Source of the DNA: Halobellus limi
Lineage (GTDB): Archaea > Halobacteriota > Halobacteria > Halobacteriales > Haloferacaceae
Direction: 5' to 3'
Assembly: GCF_004799685.1 (NCBI RefSeq)
Contig: NZ_CP031314.1
Span: 1 to 64,000 of the forward strand
DNA: 64,000 bases
A program made the position numbers and the translations under genes. The notes under the pieces are model-generated. The model saw nothing but the letters and a program-made list of their open reading frames with translations, was not told the origin of the DNA and ran no database searches. Below are positions 18,117 to 26,635 of this stretch, piece by piece. Each line of letters starts with the position of its first letter. Positions within the stretch are counted from its first letter, which is position 1.

Positions 18117-18956
18117 TCAGCTCAGATCGGCTCGACGGAACCTGAGATACCCAACGAAGAGGGGACCGACAGTCCAGGCAAACAGGATGACCAAGAACAC
18201 TACTGGATCGAGATAACTGGGTGCTGGACCGCCGATCCGCGCTTCCACAGCAGTTCCGCCACCGAGCAACAGCCGCTGGACGAGCGCGTTGTACGCCCCC
18301 GTCGGACTGAAACCCTGTAAGAGCAGGAACCAGGCGGGGACGACCCCACCGGGCATCTCGCCAGTGATCAGCAAGTGAACCGCATTGGGAGCCAGATCCC
18401 AGAGGAGCGTCAGCCCGAGGTATGCCGTGATCGCCAAGGTCATTGCACGGGCGCGTGTCGCCGTGACGGCCGAAATCCCGATGGCGATGCCGACGAATGA
18501 AACGCCGAGAAGGACAGTCAAGACCGTCGTCCCGATGAACGCTACCATGGGAAGTCCACCGTAGAGAATCACCGTAACCAAGCCTGAGACCACAAACCCC
18601 AGCGCGAGACCGATAGCGACCACACCGCTCCGGCCGAGAAACTTCCCGAGGAGCACTTCGCCCCGCGACGGCGGGAGTCCAAGTATCACCTTCAGACTTC
18701 CCGACTCCCGTTCGCCGGCGATCGCGAGATAGGCGGCGATCAGCGCCATGATTGGGACGAGAAGTCCCGCAAACTGCGACGCGCCGCCGATAGCCATCTC
18801 GGCACCGCCTTCGACATCCGGGATGAGGAGTGAGATACCCGCTGATAGCGACGTCATCACAGCGATGATGACGACGATGCCCCAGATCATTCGCGACCGG
18901 AGGGCGTCGCCGAATTCCTTACGAGCGATCGTCAGCCAGATCGTCGCAAGCGTCAT
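18117..18956 (-). CDS. ABC-2 type transporter permease
   Basis: A 279-residue membrane protein with six segments and the N-terminal helix ARKEFGDALRSRMIWG typical of ABC-2 permeases. ESGSLKVILGLPPSRGEVL near residues 85-103 is a loop seen in NosY/ABC-2 proteins. The ATPase gene upstream overlaps it by 4 bases. Together they form an exporter of unknown substrate, a second one of the type at 1599-4125 but with a shorter, single-unit permease. Confidence 0.85.
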   Translation of the reverse strand: MTLATIWLTIARKEFGDALRSRMIWGIVVIIAVMTSLSAGISLLIPDVEGGAEMAIGGASQFAGLLVPIMALIAAYLAIAGERESGSLKVILGLPPSRGEVLLGKFLGRSGVVAIGLALGFVVSGLVTVILYGGLPMVAFIGTTVLTVLLGVSFVGIAIGISAVTATRARAMTLAITAYLGLTLLWDLAPNAVHLLITGEMPGGVVPAWFLLLQGFSPTGAYNALVQRLLLGGGTAVEARIGGPAPSYLDPVVFLVILFAWTVGPLFVGYLRFRRADLS

Positions 18957-19987
18957 CGCTCCACCTCCGAGGTATCGACCTCCGGGGGTGCATCACTTGT
19001 ATAGGCGCTGAACAGGTCTTCCAGCGATGATTCTTCGATGGTCACGTCGAGAATTACAGCGCCATCATCGCGTATACGGTCGATCACGTCGACTTTGGCT
19101 GTGGCCTCATCGACGCTTACTCGAATCGTTCGGCCATCGACCGCGACGTCGGAAACTCCGGGTATATCTCCGAGGGTCAGCGAGTCGGGGACGGCGTCGA
19201 CTGTGAGCGTTATCGTCGATCCCGTTCCGAGTGCGTCGCGAAGCCCGTCAATCGAATCGATGGCGACGAGCCGGCCACGGTTGAGTATCGCGACGCGGTC
19301 ACACACAGCTTCGACCTGGCTGAGGATGTGACTGGAGAAGAAGACGGTCTTTCCTCGGTCAGCGTGGTCTCGAGCTATCTCGCGAACGAGGCGAACCCCG
19401 TTAGGATCGAGCCCCGATGACGGTTCGTCAAGGATTAGCAGATCAGGATCGCCGACGAGGGCTATCGCGAGGGCCAATCGTTGCATCATCCCCTTCGAAT
19501 AGCCACCGACGACGCGGTCAGCAGCTGCAGCATCGAGGCCGACTCGTTCGAGGAGGTCGTCGACAGTGTCGTCAGATTGCTTCAACGAAATCGCATACTC
19601 GAGATGTTTGCGACCGGTGAGCCGGTCGTAGAGTCCGTATCCATCCGGAAGAATACCGACTCGTTCGTGGATTTCTCGCGTCTCATTCTGCGCGTCGTAT
19701 CCGAGGACAGTTGCACTCCCAGCCGACGGGCGGACGTAGTCCATGATTACGTCGATCGTTGTAGACTTGCCAGCACCATTCGGCCCGAGAAAGCCGAATA
19801 TCTCGCCCTCGTAGACGGTCAGATCGAGATCGTCAACAGCGAGGACGTCCTTCCCATAGCGTTTTGTCAGTCCTGTCGTCTGGATAGCAATCGCCCCGTT
19901 ATTGGCCAATTCGAGAGAATCGGATCTGGAACGAGAAGGAGTTTCCATATTGTCCGTACGCATACACTCCTCAAAATTCCATGGCAT
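18953..19987 (-). CDS. ABC transporter ATP-binding protein
   Basis: A 344-residue nucleotide-binding subunit. Walker A GPNGAGKST is near residues 68-76, the signature GGYSKGMMQR near 157-166, Walker B LLILDEPSSGLDP next, and the H-loop SSHIL after it. A C-terminal domain of about 100 residues follows. Alternative starts exist at 19963 and 19948; the first 15 or so residues do not look conserved. A fragment of a related ATPase, ending soon after Walker A, lies at 36917-37141. Confidence 0.92.
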   Translation of the reverse strand: MPWNFEECMRTDNMETPSRSRSDSLELANNGAIAIQTTGLTKRYGKDVLAVDDLDLTVYEGEIFGFLGPNGAGKSTTIDVIMDYVRPSAGSATVLGYDAQNETREIHERVGILPDGYGLYDRLTGRKHLEYAISLKQSDDTVDDLLERVGLDAAAADRVVGGYSKGMMQRLALAIALVGDPDLLILDEPSSGLDPNGVRLVREIARDHADRGKTVFFSSHILSQVEAVCDRVAILNRGRLVAIDSIDGLRDALGTGSTITLTVDAVPDSLTLGDIPGVSDVAVDGRTIRVSVDEATAKVDVIDRIRDDGAVILDVTIEESSLEDLFSAYTSDAPPEVDTSEVER

Positions 19988-20051
19988 AGTTATTCACAAC
20001 GTGAGGTGGATAGAGAATACGTTCATTTAGCGGGGGCTCGAACCTCTGCAT

Positions 20052-20435
20052 ATGCTCCGCAAAGTCCTGACGCCGATAACGATCGTCGAAGTTCTGCGGC
20101 CGGAGACACTGATTGATGCTGCGGAGGAGATCGCGCTCGACAATCCAGACGAGTGTGAATTGAAGTCATGGGTAGTTCCCGGTGCGCGACTCGAAGGGCT
20201 TGTCTTCCTCGTACTGATGTGGCGAAGCAATACCTCGTATTCACAATTCAAGAAATTTCTCGGCGTTATCGGAATTCTCGCGCTGCTGTATCCACGTGTA
20301 TACGTCGATTACGCAGCCGAAATCGCGTACACTGACGCCTCTACCTGTGAATGGAACTCTTGGGTATACCCCGGGACTCGCCTCATCGGGGTACTGTATG
20401 TGAGTATCGCCCTGACTGAACTCAGAAAGCGTTGA
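20052..20435 (+). CDS. Small protein with an internal tandem repeat, unknown function
   Basis: A 127-residue protein built of two related units of about 45 residues. Unit 1 (about 16-60) has DAAEEIALDNPDECELKSW then VVPGARLEGLVFL. Unit 2 (about 80-122) has DYAAEIAYTDASTCEWNSW then VYPGTRLIGVLYV. Each has one Cys before a Trp, and each ends in a hydrophobic stretch, so two membrane segments are possible. No family recognised. Confidence 0.65.
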   Translation: MLRKVLTPITIVEVLRPETLIDAAEEIALDNPDECELKSWVVPGARLEGLVFLVLMWRSNTSYSQFKKFLGVIGILALLYPRVYVDYAAEIAYTDASTCEWNSWVYPGTRLIGVLYVSIALTELRKR

Positions 20436-20514
20436 CTCTGTGTTGGTAGAATGCGTGGTTCAATATGATCAGCCCCCGCCAGCTGGTTTACGAGTGAGGT
20501 ATGATCTGTAGTAT

Positions 20515-21219
20515 ATGACGTCAACTGGTGAATCGGGGATATCGGTACGTCTGTTATCGCGGTATCGGGTCACCATCGCGCTCCTCTGGACAGGACTCGC
20601 GCTCGCTGCACTGGTGATTACTCCGCTAATACTGCGGACGACGACGCCGATCTTCCAGATGTTTTGGTTGATCGTCCCGTTGATCAGTCTCGTTCGGCAT
20701 CGTGACACCGACCGTGTCGGATTTCGAACTCCCGACCGTGAGCAAGGAATTCGAGCGGCGATCGCTGCAGGTATCACTTATGGGACTCTACTCATCCTCG
20801 TTGAACCGTGGAGCAGCGTCTACGACCGCCTGCTTGTCCTCGCGTTAGAAGGGCCAGATCCAACGTTCGCGTGGTTAGTTCGCCTTGATAGTGTGGGTGG
20901 ATGGGTGGGTCTGGCTCTGTTCAGCGGCTTCGTAACCCTGTATAGCGAAGAGCTGTTCTTTCGGGGCTGGTTGCTACAGGCGTTGAACCGTTGGACGCAA
21001 CCGAGAGTGGCAGTCGTCGGTCAGGCAGTTGTATTCACTATCTTCCAATCCATCCCAGTCTTCTTCTTCGATCCGCTTCAGGCGGTGCTGTATCTCCTCG
21101 TATATGCGTTCGGGCTTGGCGTAATCGTCGGTGCAGCCGCCCAACGGACGCGAAGTATTTGGCCAGGGTTAGCCGTCGTGACTGTCGCAAACCTCGTTCT
21201 CACTGCAGTACTCGTCTGA
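20515..21219 (+). CDS. CPBP-family protein lacking catalytic histidines
   Basis: A 234-residue CPBP relative. Motif 1 is intact: YSEELFFRGW with Glu145, Glu146 and Arg150. The second motif reads VVFTIFQSIP, so the expected His is Gln178. The last motif reads VVTVANLV, with no His and only Asn226. It is therefore either a pseudoprotease with a binding or immunity-like role, or a gene in decay; the frame is open along its full length, which favours a kept, non-catalytic role. Confidence 0.8.
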   Translation: MTSTGESGISVRLLSRYRVTIALLWTGLALAALVITPLILRTTTPIFQMFWLIVPLISLVRHRDTDRVGFRTPDREQGIRAAIAAGITYGTLLILVEPWSSVYDRLLVLALEGPDPTFAWLVRLDSVGGWVGLALFSGFVTLYSEELFFRGWLLQALNRWTQPRVAVVGQAVVFTIFQSIPVFFFDPLQAVLYLLVYAFGLGVIVGAAAQRTRSIWPGLAVVTVANLVLTAVLV

Positions 21220-21374
21220 AACCATCGTAAGGAACCACCTGAGCTGTCGTTCCCAAGGACGATCGGACACCAGTAACCCCCGGCGAACGTCGCCTGCGGC
21301 TGTATCGAACCTCGGAAGCTACACCGGGTGTCCGACCGTACTCACTGACCGCCAGTCGTCCGTTCGGTGGAAGA

Positions 21375-22481
21375 TCATGCGCTTGGATCGCCGAACGACT
21401 CGTCGAACGTCGTCTGTCGATCGCTGGGGCCCGAACGTCGCCGGTTGCGGAATGAGTCTCGGAGCTCCAACGCGAGTGCGCCCAGTCCCAGCAGGAGCGC
21501 ACCGAATACGAGGACTCCGCCCAGGACCGGGATCAAATCCAGAATCGCGAACCCGACGACACCGGCCACGAGCGCCAGCCACCGGTCGTCCCGTCCAGCC
21601 CGCCGGAGAACCCACGCACCGACGGCGTACTGGCCGTAGACGACTCCAACCCAGATTGCGAGCCCGAACGCAATTGCACCGAGGACGGCGAGTGGAATGC
21701 CGATGATCGTGATGGCTATCAGCACCAAGAGAATCGGACCTCCGACGAGCGTCAACAATCCAACGCCGCCGGTTTTCGCAGGCTCCTCAGACACACGCCC
21801 CGCGAGCCTTGCCGAGAAGGCCGGAAAGAGGGCGAGCAGAATCGCTCCGAGCAGGAGATTTGCGAGGAGGCTGTACCCCGTTGTTACCCAGTTGGGGAGC
21901 GTGAAGGTACCGACGTTGCCTCGTAGATTCGGATCCTCGACGACACCGCCCGCGACTGTCGCCGCGGGGTCTTGCGTGAAATCGGCGGCATCGTAGCGGA
22001 ACTCGCCACCGATATCTGCGTTCGGTCCAAGCACGATCGTCTCAGCGCCGACACGGACATCGCCGTCAATCTGGCCATCAATGCGGACGGATCCCGCGCC
22101 GACACTGACATCGCCGCCGATCGTGGCGATCTCGGTCACTTGGACGTTTCCGCTGCCAGCGCTGAGGTCGCCACCAACCTCACCGTCGATGCGGACGTCC
22201 CCGGCCGCGCCGGAGATCGATCCCCCGACACGCCCGCTCTCGGCGACATGAATCGTCCCGGCGGCTCCCGAGACATCTCCCGTGACAGTTCCCCGAACCA
22301 CGATGCTCCCCGCGAGTGCGTCGACGCTGGAGACTGTCTCGCCCTCCTCGACGACAATCGTTCCCGAGGCTCCCCGAACGGACTGCGCTGCCGCGACGCC
22401 CGTTACCGTCGAAAGGAGGAGTACCGCAACGAGAACGACAACGACGCCCCGACGCCCCACCGTCCCGAACGATAAGCGCAT
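21375..22481 (-). CDS. Bactofilin-like (polymer-forming) exported membrane protein
   Basis: About 368 residues. A signal peptide or anchor (GVVVVLVAVLLLSTVTGVAAAQ) leads to a long Gly/Val/Asp beta-helix repeat, about residues 30-160 (units such as GSIVVRGTVTGDVSG, GDVRIDGEVGGDLSA, GSVRIDGQIDGDVRV), then four membrane segments and a basic tail. The ATG at 22481 is chosen over three upstream ones because a TATA box (CTTAAAAAA at 22504-22512, complement) lies 27 bases before it. Same design as the protein at 14133 but with a longer repeat region. Confidence 0.8.
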   Translation of the reverse strand: MRLSFGTVGRRGVVVVLVAVLLLSTVTGVAAAQSVRGASGTIVVEEGETVSSVDALAGSIVVRGTVTGDVSGAAGTIHVAESGRVGGSISGAAGDVRIDGEVGGDLSAGSGNVQVTEIATIGGDVSVGAGSVRIDGQIDGDVRVGAETIVLGPNADIGGEFRYDAADFTQDPAATVAGGVVEDPNLRGNVGTFTLPNWVTTGYSLLANLLLGAILLALFPAFSARLAGRVSEEPAKTGGVGLLTLVGGPILLVLIAITIIGIPLAVLGAIAFGLAIWVGVVYGQYAVGAWVLRRAGRDDRWLALVAGVVGFAILDLIPVLGGVLVFGALLLGLGALALELRDSFRNRRRSGPSDRQTTFDESFGDPSA

Positions 22482-22585
22482 ACCGCTCATATCGACGCAA
22501 TCGCTTAAAAAATGATGCGCTGACGCTAACGTGCAAAGCTGAGATCCCAACAAAATCCGGACTGCTCGTAGCGCCTTCATCTCAG

Positions 22586-23053
22586 TCACTGTCGATGGGA
22601 GTGGAGTTTCAATCCTAAGGCAGTCATAGTCGCAAGCGGGCCGCTGAGAATGAGTGCGGCCAATACAGCCACGAGAACATCGATCACAGGTTCAGTGAGT
22701 GGCGGAGAGACGGTCGCTCCAATAGGAATAACCAAGACACTCACGATGGGCGCTACCACGCCATATGCGAGGAGTTTGCGCTGGTGTGCCGAAAATCGGA
22801 TGCCGCTGTCATCACGCTGTGGAACCAAGAGACCAGCTGCGAGGACGACGAATCCCCCGAGAACGTAGACGCCGTAGAAGATGATCCCCAGCCCCTCAGC
22901 GAATCCGCTGTCACTCCTCGGTAGCGAGACAGAGGTTGCGAGCCCGAACACCCCCCAGATGATTACGACCATCCCGAGTACAGCGAGTCCGAGCTGGAGG
23001 TAGGCTCGGAACGACCGAGTTGACAGTCCTTTCGAACGAATAGCGGGGCTCAT
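22586..23053 (-). CDS. Four-helix membrane protein, unknown function
   Basis: A 155-residue protein with four predicted membrane segments (about 18-38, 47-67, 83-105 and 115-140) and a polar loop PQRDDSGIRFSAHQRK between the second and third. No family recognised. The promoter region is shared with the divergent gene at 23156. The inverted repeat at 23098-23114 lies next to an AT-rich block that could be the TATA box for this gene. Confidence 0.65.
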   Translation of the reverse strand: MSPAIRSKGLSTRSFRAYLQLGLAVLGMVVIIWGVFGLATSVSLPRSDSGFAEGLGIIFYGVYVLGGFVVLAAGLLVPQRDDSGIRFSAHQRKLLAYGVVAPIVSVLVIPIGATVSPPLTEPVIDVLVAVLAALILSGPLATMTALGLKLHSHRQ

Positions 23054-23097
23054 AGTACCGAGTTCTCACTTTGCTATAGGACGTGTCAGGAATATAA

Positions 23098-23114
23098 TTC
23101 TCTGCTTCCGAGAA
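23098..23114. promoter_or_regulatory. 17-bp inverted repeat, copy 1 (TTCTC-N7-GAGAA)
   Basis: A perfect match of both arms, TTCTCTGCTTCCGAGAA. It lies between divergent genes at 22586 and 23156. A TATA-like GTAGTATATC follows about 8 bases later on the plus strand. It is the leftmost clear copy of the element that recurs from 30.5 to 61.5 kb. Confidence 0.75.
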
Positions 23115-23155
23115 TCTGCGTAGTAGTATATCTCCTCTGCTCACCTCTAGAAGGT

Positions 23156-23443
23156 ATGGTTTCCAAAATAACCATTTTCGAACCACACTTCGATGGAGCA
23201 CAGTTCGGTCCCGCTTCCCTGCCAACCGATGAACCGACTGTGGGATCGGAGGCTCCGGACGCTGACGTGGCTGTCGAGTCAAAATCCCGAGGCCGATCGC
23301 TAGGTGGTTCCGTGCTCGTCATCGGTGGCATCGTCGCGGGTCTTCTAATTGGGATGAGGGCTATTCGTCGAACCTGGACCACGGAACCCGAATCTGTCGA
23401 AATTGAAGAACGCTCCGCGAAGGCCCCTGCGATGGACAACTGA
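23156..23443 (+). CDS. Small single-pass membrane protein
   Basis: A 95-residue protein with a polar acidic N-terminal half and one hydrophobic helix (about 50-67, GGSVLVIGGIVAGLLIG), followed by a basic MRAIRR and an acidic tail, so the N-terminus is probably outside. No family seen. A TATA-like box and a copy of the inverted repeat precede it, and the next small gene begins 5 bases after its stop. Confidence 0.6.
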   Translation: MVSKITIFEPHFDGAQFGPASLPTDEPTVGSEAPDADVAVESKSRGRSLGGSVLVIGGIVAGLLIGMRAIRRTWTTEPESVEIEERSAKAPAMDN

Positions 23444-23448
23444 GACGG

Positions 23449-23649
23449 ATGAATATGCGATCTATTCTCCGGAAACCGAACCGAATAGCTGATCACGCCG
23501 CGATCGAGCAGGAAAGGCGGTATGACGAACCCTCGAAATCTCGCTTCGTCACGCTCCTCCAAGGCGCAATCGTATTCGTCGTACTGTTCGTCACGATGTA
23601 CACCGCGCTCCGGTGGATACTGTCGCAGGAGAACGAACAGGCAGCGTAG
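23449..23649 (+). CDS. Small single-pass membrane protein
   Basis: A 66-residue protein: a basic, polar first half, one helix (about 36-57, LLQGAIVFVVLFVTMYTALRW) and a short tail. It is separated by 5 bases from the previous small gene, so the two look like a pair. No function can be assigned. Confidence 0.55.
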   Translation: MNMRSILRKPNRIADHAAIEQERRYDEPSKSRFVTLLQGAIVFVVLFVTMYTALRWILSQENEQAA

Positions 23650-23788
23650 CACCGACGACGAGTGTTGCGTATCGAGACACCGTGACTGATATCGCGTCAA
23701 TTAGGCTCCCGACGCCTCCCCTCCACTCCCCGAATCTCTCGTTACGAGGATAATATTAAATTCGAGGGAAATTTATCGGCTGATTCGA

Positions 23789-24508
23789 ATGACGGATTCC
23801 GCCAATGGTGAAGATACGGGCCCTTCTGAGGACGGTCCCCAACTTCCCGAAGTGGTCGATTGGATAGTCGCCACAATCATTGCACTAGCTGGCGTTGCTC
23901 TCACGGTTGGCGGGAGCGCCCTCACCTTTGTCGTCGACCGGGACCTGATCGAAGCCGGCGTCGAATCCGGCCAAATCACGGTCATCATCTTCGAACGCGA
24001 CCTCACAGAAGCGGAGATGCTCGAAGTCACCCTGGAGGTCGTGACGTGGACAGGATGGGGACTCTTACTGACAGGTATCGGGTTGGTCCTGTTTGCGATC
24101 GGGTACGTGATTGTGCGTCACCGCACATATCGACAGACGCCGGAGACCGAGTCTGCCGGATCGTATCGATCGTATGCAGTGCTCGGTGCTGTTGCCACCG
24201 GAATATTGTCGTTTCTCCCGTTTTCGCCTGTCATCGGGGGCGGGGCCGCGGGATATCTCGAACGCTATGGGACCGGACGCACGGTCAGTGTCGGTGCGCT
24301 CTCAGGGTTCCTGGCGATGGTCCCGGTCCTCGTGCTCCTCGTCTTCGTTACGATAGGGCTCTATGCAGGGTTAGCGACCGTTCAATATTCGGGCTTGGGA
24401 ATTGTGACGGCAGCAGCCATGCTCTTCGCGTTGCTCTTCACCGCCGCGTACGGGGCCGGGCTCGGGGCTCTGGGCGGATTCGCAGGTGGTCGGGTGGCAG
24501 AACGATAG
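23789..24508 (+). CDS. DUF5518-type membrane protein
   Basis: A 239-residue protein. Two membrane segments (about 25-48 and 85-112) flank a polar region, RDLIEAGVESGQITVIIFERDL. The C-terminal part (about 128-239) is DUF5518-like: FLPFSPVIGGGAAGYLERYG near 145-164, then two Gly-rich helices. Other DUF5518-type proteins in the window are at 6579 and 54329. AT-rich DNA at 23751-23776 supplies the promoter. Confidence 0.7.
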   Translation: MTDSANGEDTGPSEDGPQLPEVVDWIVATIIALAGVALTVGGSALTFVVDRDLIEAGVESGQITVIIFERDLTEAEMLEVTLEVVTWTGWGLLLTGIGLVLFAIGYVIVRHRTYRQTPETESAGSYRSYAVLGAVATGILSFLPFSPVIGGGAAGYLERYGTGRTVSVGALSGFLAMVPVLVLLVFVTIGLYAGLATVQYSGLGIVTAAAMLFALLFTAAYGAGLGALGGFAGGRVAER

Positions 24509-24871
24509 TTTCGAGAATATTGTAGTGTCCCCAAACGTGGCGGTACTTCGATATCCCGTACTGATAGTATGTGTATCGCTGTTTTGGGATTGTTGGCCTT
24601 GTTGGAATCTTCTGATGTTGACATTCGGGAGAGTTGCTCTATGTGCCACTCAGGCGAATGCGGCGGAACCTGGCATTATGAAACCGCAAGACGTGACGAG
24701 AGTTTGATCAAAGCCATGTTCAGGGAATCCTGTCCCGTGGGGTCCCGTCGCAGTCGGCAACGTGCCGTTCGACCCGGTCGTAGAGGTTGTAGCGGTCCTC
24801 GCAGACGAAGCGCTGGGGTGAGTTGCCGTCACTGTATTATCGATCGCGGAGAAAGAACTGAGTGAAATCAG
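24509..24871. other. Gene-free stretch with a possible zinc-finger remnant
   Basis: 363 bases without a convincing gene. On the minus strand, about 24740-24812 reads FVCEDRYNLYDRVERHVADC, which looks like a zinc-finger-type piece (Cys ... His ... Cys), followed by a stop and no start. On the plus strand a short SCSMCHSGECGG piece has three Cys. Both could be leftovers of a degraded gene; neither is supported enough to call. Confidence 0.3.
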
Positions 24872-25663
24872 ATGAGCGAGCCTGACGATCCCTCCGACTC
24901 GAGTTTCCCTGGAACAGTTTCGGTCGAGGGGCCGGTTGACGCCGTCACGGTCGTCTTCGTACATGGGGCTGGTATCTCGAAACATATGTGGCGACCACAG
25001 GTTGAGGCGCTATCAGAGGATTTCCGCGTCGTGACCTTCGATCTCCCTGGCCACGGCACGCAGAACGACACCGGTTTTGACTTCGATTCGGCCGTCGAAT
25101 GGGTGGCAGATATCGTAGCGGACGTCCGACCCTCCTCAGTCGTTCTCGTCGGTCACTCGCTCGGTGGGTACGTCGCGCTCGAATGTGCGGCCCGCATTCC
25201 CCACCAGGTCAGCGAGCTCGTTCTCTCGGGGAGTAGCGCGGAGTATCGAGGCTGGCTTGGATTTCGCACTCGGGTGATCGCAGCGCTGTATCGACTCGGT
25301 GGTCGGATCCCGTTCGTCGACCGGCGATTCCATGCCCGGACCGCAGACCAAATTCGACGACTCCCCATCGCAGACACGACTGCACAGGCAATCATCGACG
25401 GCGGGTTCTATCTCCATTCGTGGGGTGAGGCCGGACGAGCGCTGGTCGGTCGTGACTTTCAGAGCAGACTCCAGCAGTATGACGGACCTGTTCTGCTCGT
25501 GAACGGTGAAGAAGATACGCTTAATGTCCCGAACGCGGAACAGTTCTCGTCTGAGCTGTCGAATGTAGAATCCGCGGTGATCGCTGACGTCGGCCACCTG
25601 TGTAATCTGCAGGCCCCCTCGACTTACACAGATCATATTCGTGATTTCAGTAGGGGACATTGA
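24872..25663 (+). CDS. Alpha/beta hydrolase
   Basis: A 263-residue hydrolase with a complete triad: oxyanion motif HGAG (31-34), nucleophile elbow VGHSLGGY (Ser96), acid GEEDTLN (Asp215) and VGHLCN (His242). No signal peptide, so cytoplasmic. The short loop before the first strand and the cap region (about 125-190) fit the esterase/lactonase branch, but the substrate cannot be told. Confidence 0.88.
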   Translation: MSEPDDPSDSSFPGTVSVEGPVDAVTVVFVHGAGISKHMWRPQVEALSEDFRVVTFDLPGHGTQNDTGFDFDSAVEWVADIVADVRPSSVVLVGHSLGGYVALECAARIPHQVSELVLSGSSAEYRGWLGFRTRVIAALYRLGGRIPFVDRRFHARTADQIRRLPIADTTAQAIIDGGFYLHSWGEAGRALVGRDFQSRLQQYDGPVLLVNGEEDTLNVPNAEQFSSELSNVESAVIADVGHLCNLQAPSTYTDHIRDFSRGH

Positions 25664-25666
25664 ACG

Positions 25667-25683
25667 CCCCGCTCGGAGTGGGG
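25667..25683. terminator. Possible terminator hairpin
   Basis: CCCCGCTCGGAGTGGGG just after the hydrolase stop can fold into a GC-rich hairpin with a tiny loop. No T-run follows, so this is a weak call. Confidence 0.3.
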
Positions 25684-25852
25684 TGATACAGGCGTAGGAA
25701 CACGAGAGCGACTGCAAGCAGGAGCGATAGCTGGAATCTGATCGGCTACTTATTGACGATCCCGCGTACCGGAAGGAACTGGGCCCCGTCATGTCTGTCG
25801 AAGTTTTGTCCGAGCCAGGACCCCGGGGAGATCGATGTGGGAGATGTGAGCG

Positions 25853-26557
25853 TCACCCGATCAGGCCGTGCGCGATGCCCGGGGCCAAGAGCCGGCCGCG
25901 TCGCTTCCGAAGCCAGCCATACACGAGGCCGCCGGCGAACGCGGTCAGGAACAGGTACCACGCAGTAAGCGGGTAGTACCCCACGTGTGCGAGGGAAAAC
26001 ACACCGGCTTGGACGACAACCGCTGGCCACTTCCCGAAACGGTGGCCGATGGCCGTCTGAAGGAATCCCCGGAAGAGCGTCTCTTCCTGGAAGGCAGCGA
26101 CCGCGAAGCCGAAAGCGTACAGGAGCAGTGTCCCGACCAGGGATGGTGCTTCTGCAACCGGAGCGTCTTGAGGCGGTCCGAACGTCGACTGGAGGCCAAG
26201 CGTGAGCCCGAGCATCACGAGGAGAGCGAGAATGAACCCGACGATACCCCAGAGGATATCTCTTCGGACGTGATCGCGGTCGATCCACCACGCGACGATA
26301 TCCACACCAACCCATCGCGTGAATCCCAGATACACGAGTCCGACTGACCCGACGAGGACCGAGACGAGGATTAATGCCCCGAATTGAATCGGTTCGTCGA
26401 GGGTCGGTTGTGACCAGAACGGTCCCCACAGAATCGCGCGCATACCAATAAACGCGACGAGCAAGACGAGTCCACGACGGAGTTGCTGTCCACTGAACGA
26501 GTCGTCAATAGATTCGGTCGATGGGCCCGGTTCGTTGTCTTGTTGTTCCGTAGACAT
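25853..26557 (-). CDS. CPBP membrane protease, C-terminally short form
   Basis: A 234-residue member: FQEETLFRGFLQ (Glu158, Glu159, Arg163), FSLAHVGYYP (His191) and a final APGIAHGLIG with His230. The chain ends four residues after that His, so the usual Asn four positions later and the last helix are missing. Its paralogue at 36210 ends at exactly the same place, so this is a stable shape and not a truncation. None of the 17-bp repeats is seen upstream. Confidence 0.88.
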   Translation of the reverse strand: MSTEQQDNEPGPSTESIDDSFSGQQLRRGLVLLVAFIGMRAILWGPFWSQPTLDEPIQFGALILVSVLVGSVGLVYLGFTRWVGVDIVAWWIDRDHVRRDILWGIVGFILALLVMLGLTLGLQSTFGPPQDAPVAEAPSLVGTLLLYAFGFAVAAFQEETLFRGFLQTAIGHRFGKWPAVVVQAGVFSLAHVGYYPLTAWYLFLTAFAGGLVYGWLRKRRGRLLAPGIAHGLIG

Positions 26558-26635
26558 GGGTTATTGTCTCATCGCGGTCGGTGTGCCTGCATCGTACTTC
26601 CGTTCGGACATCAGGTTGTGGGAACAGAGCATATT

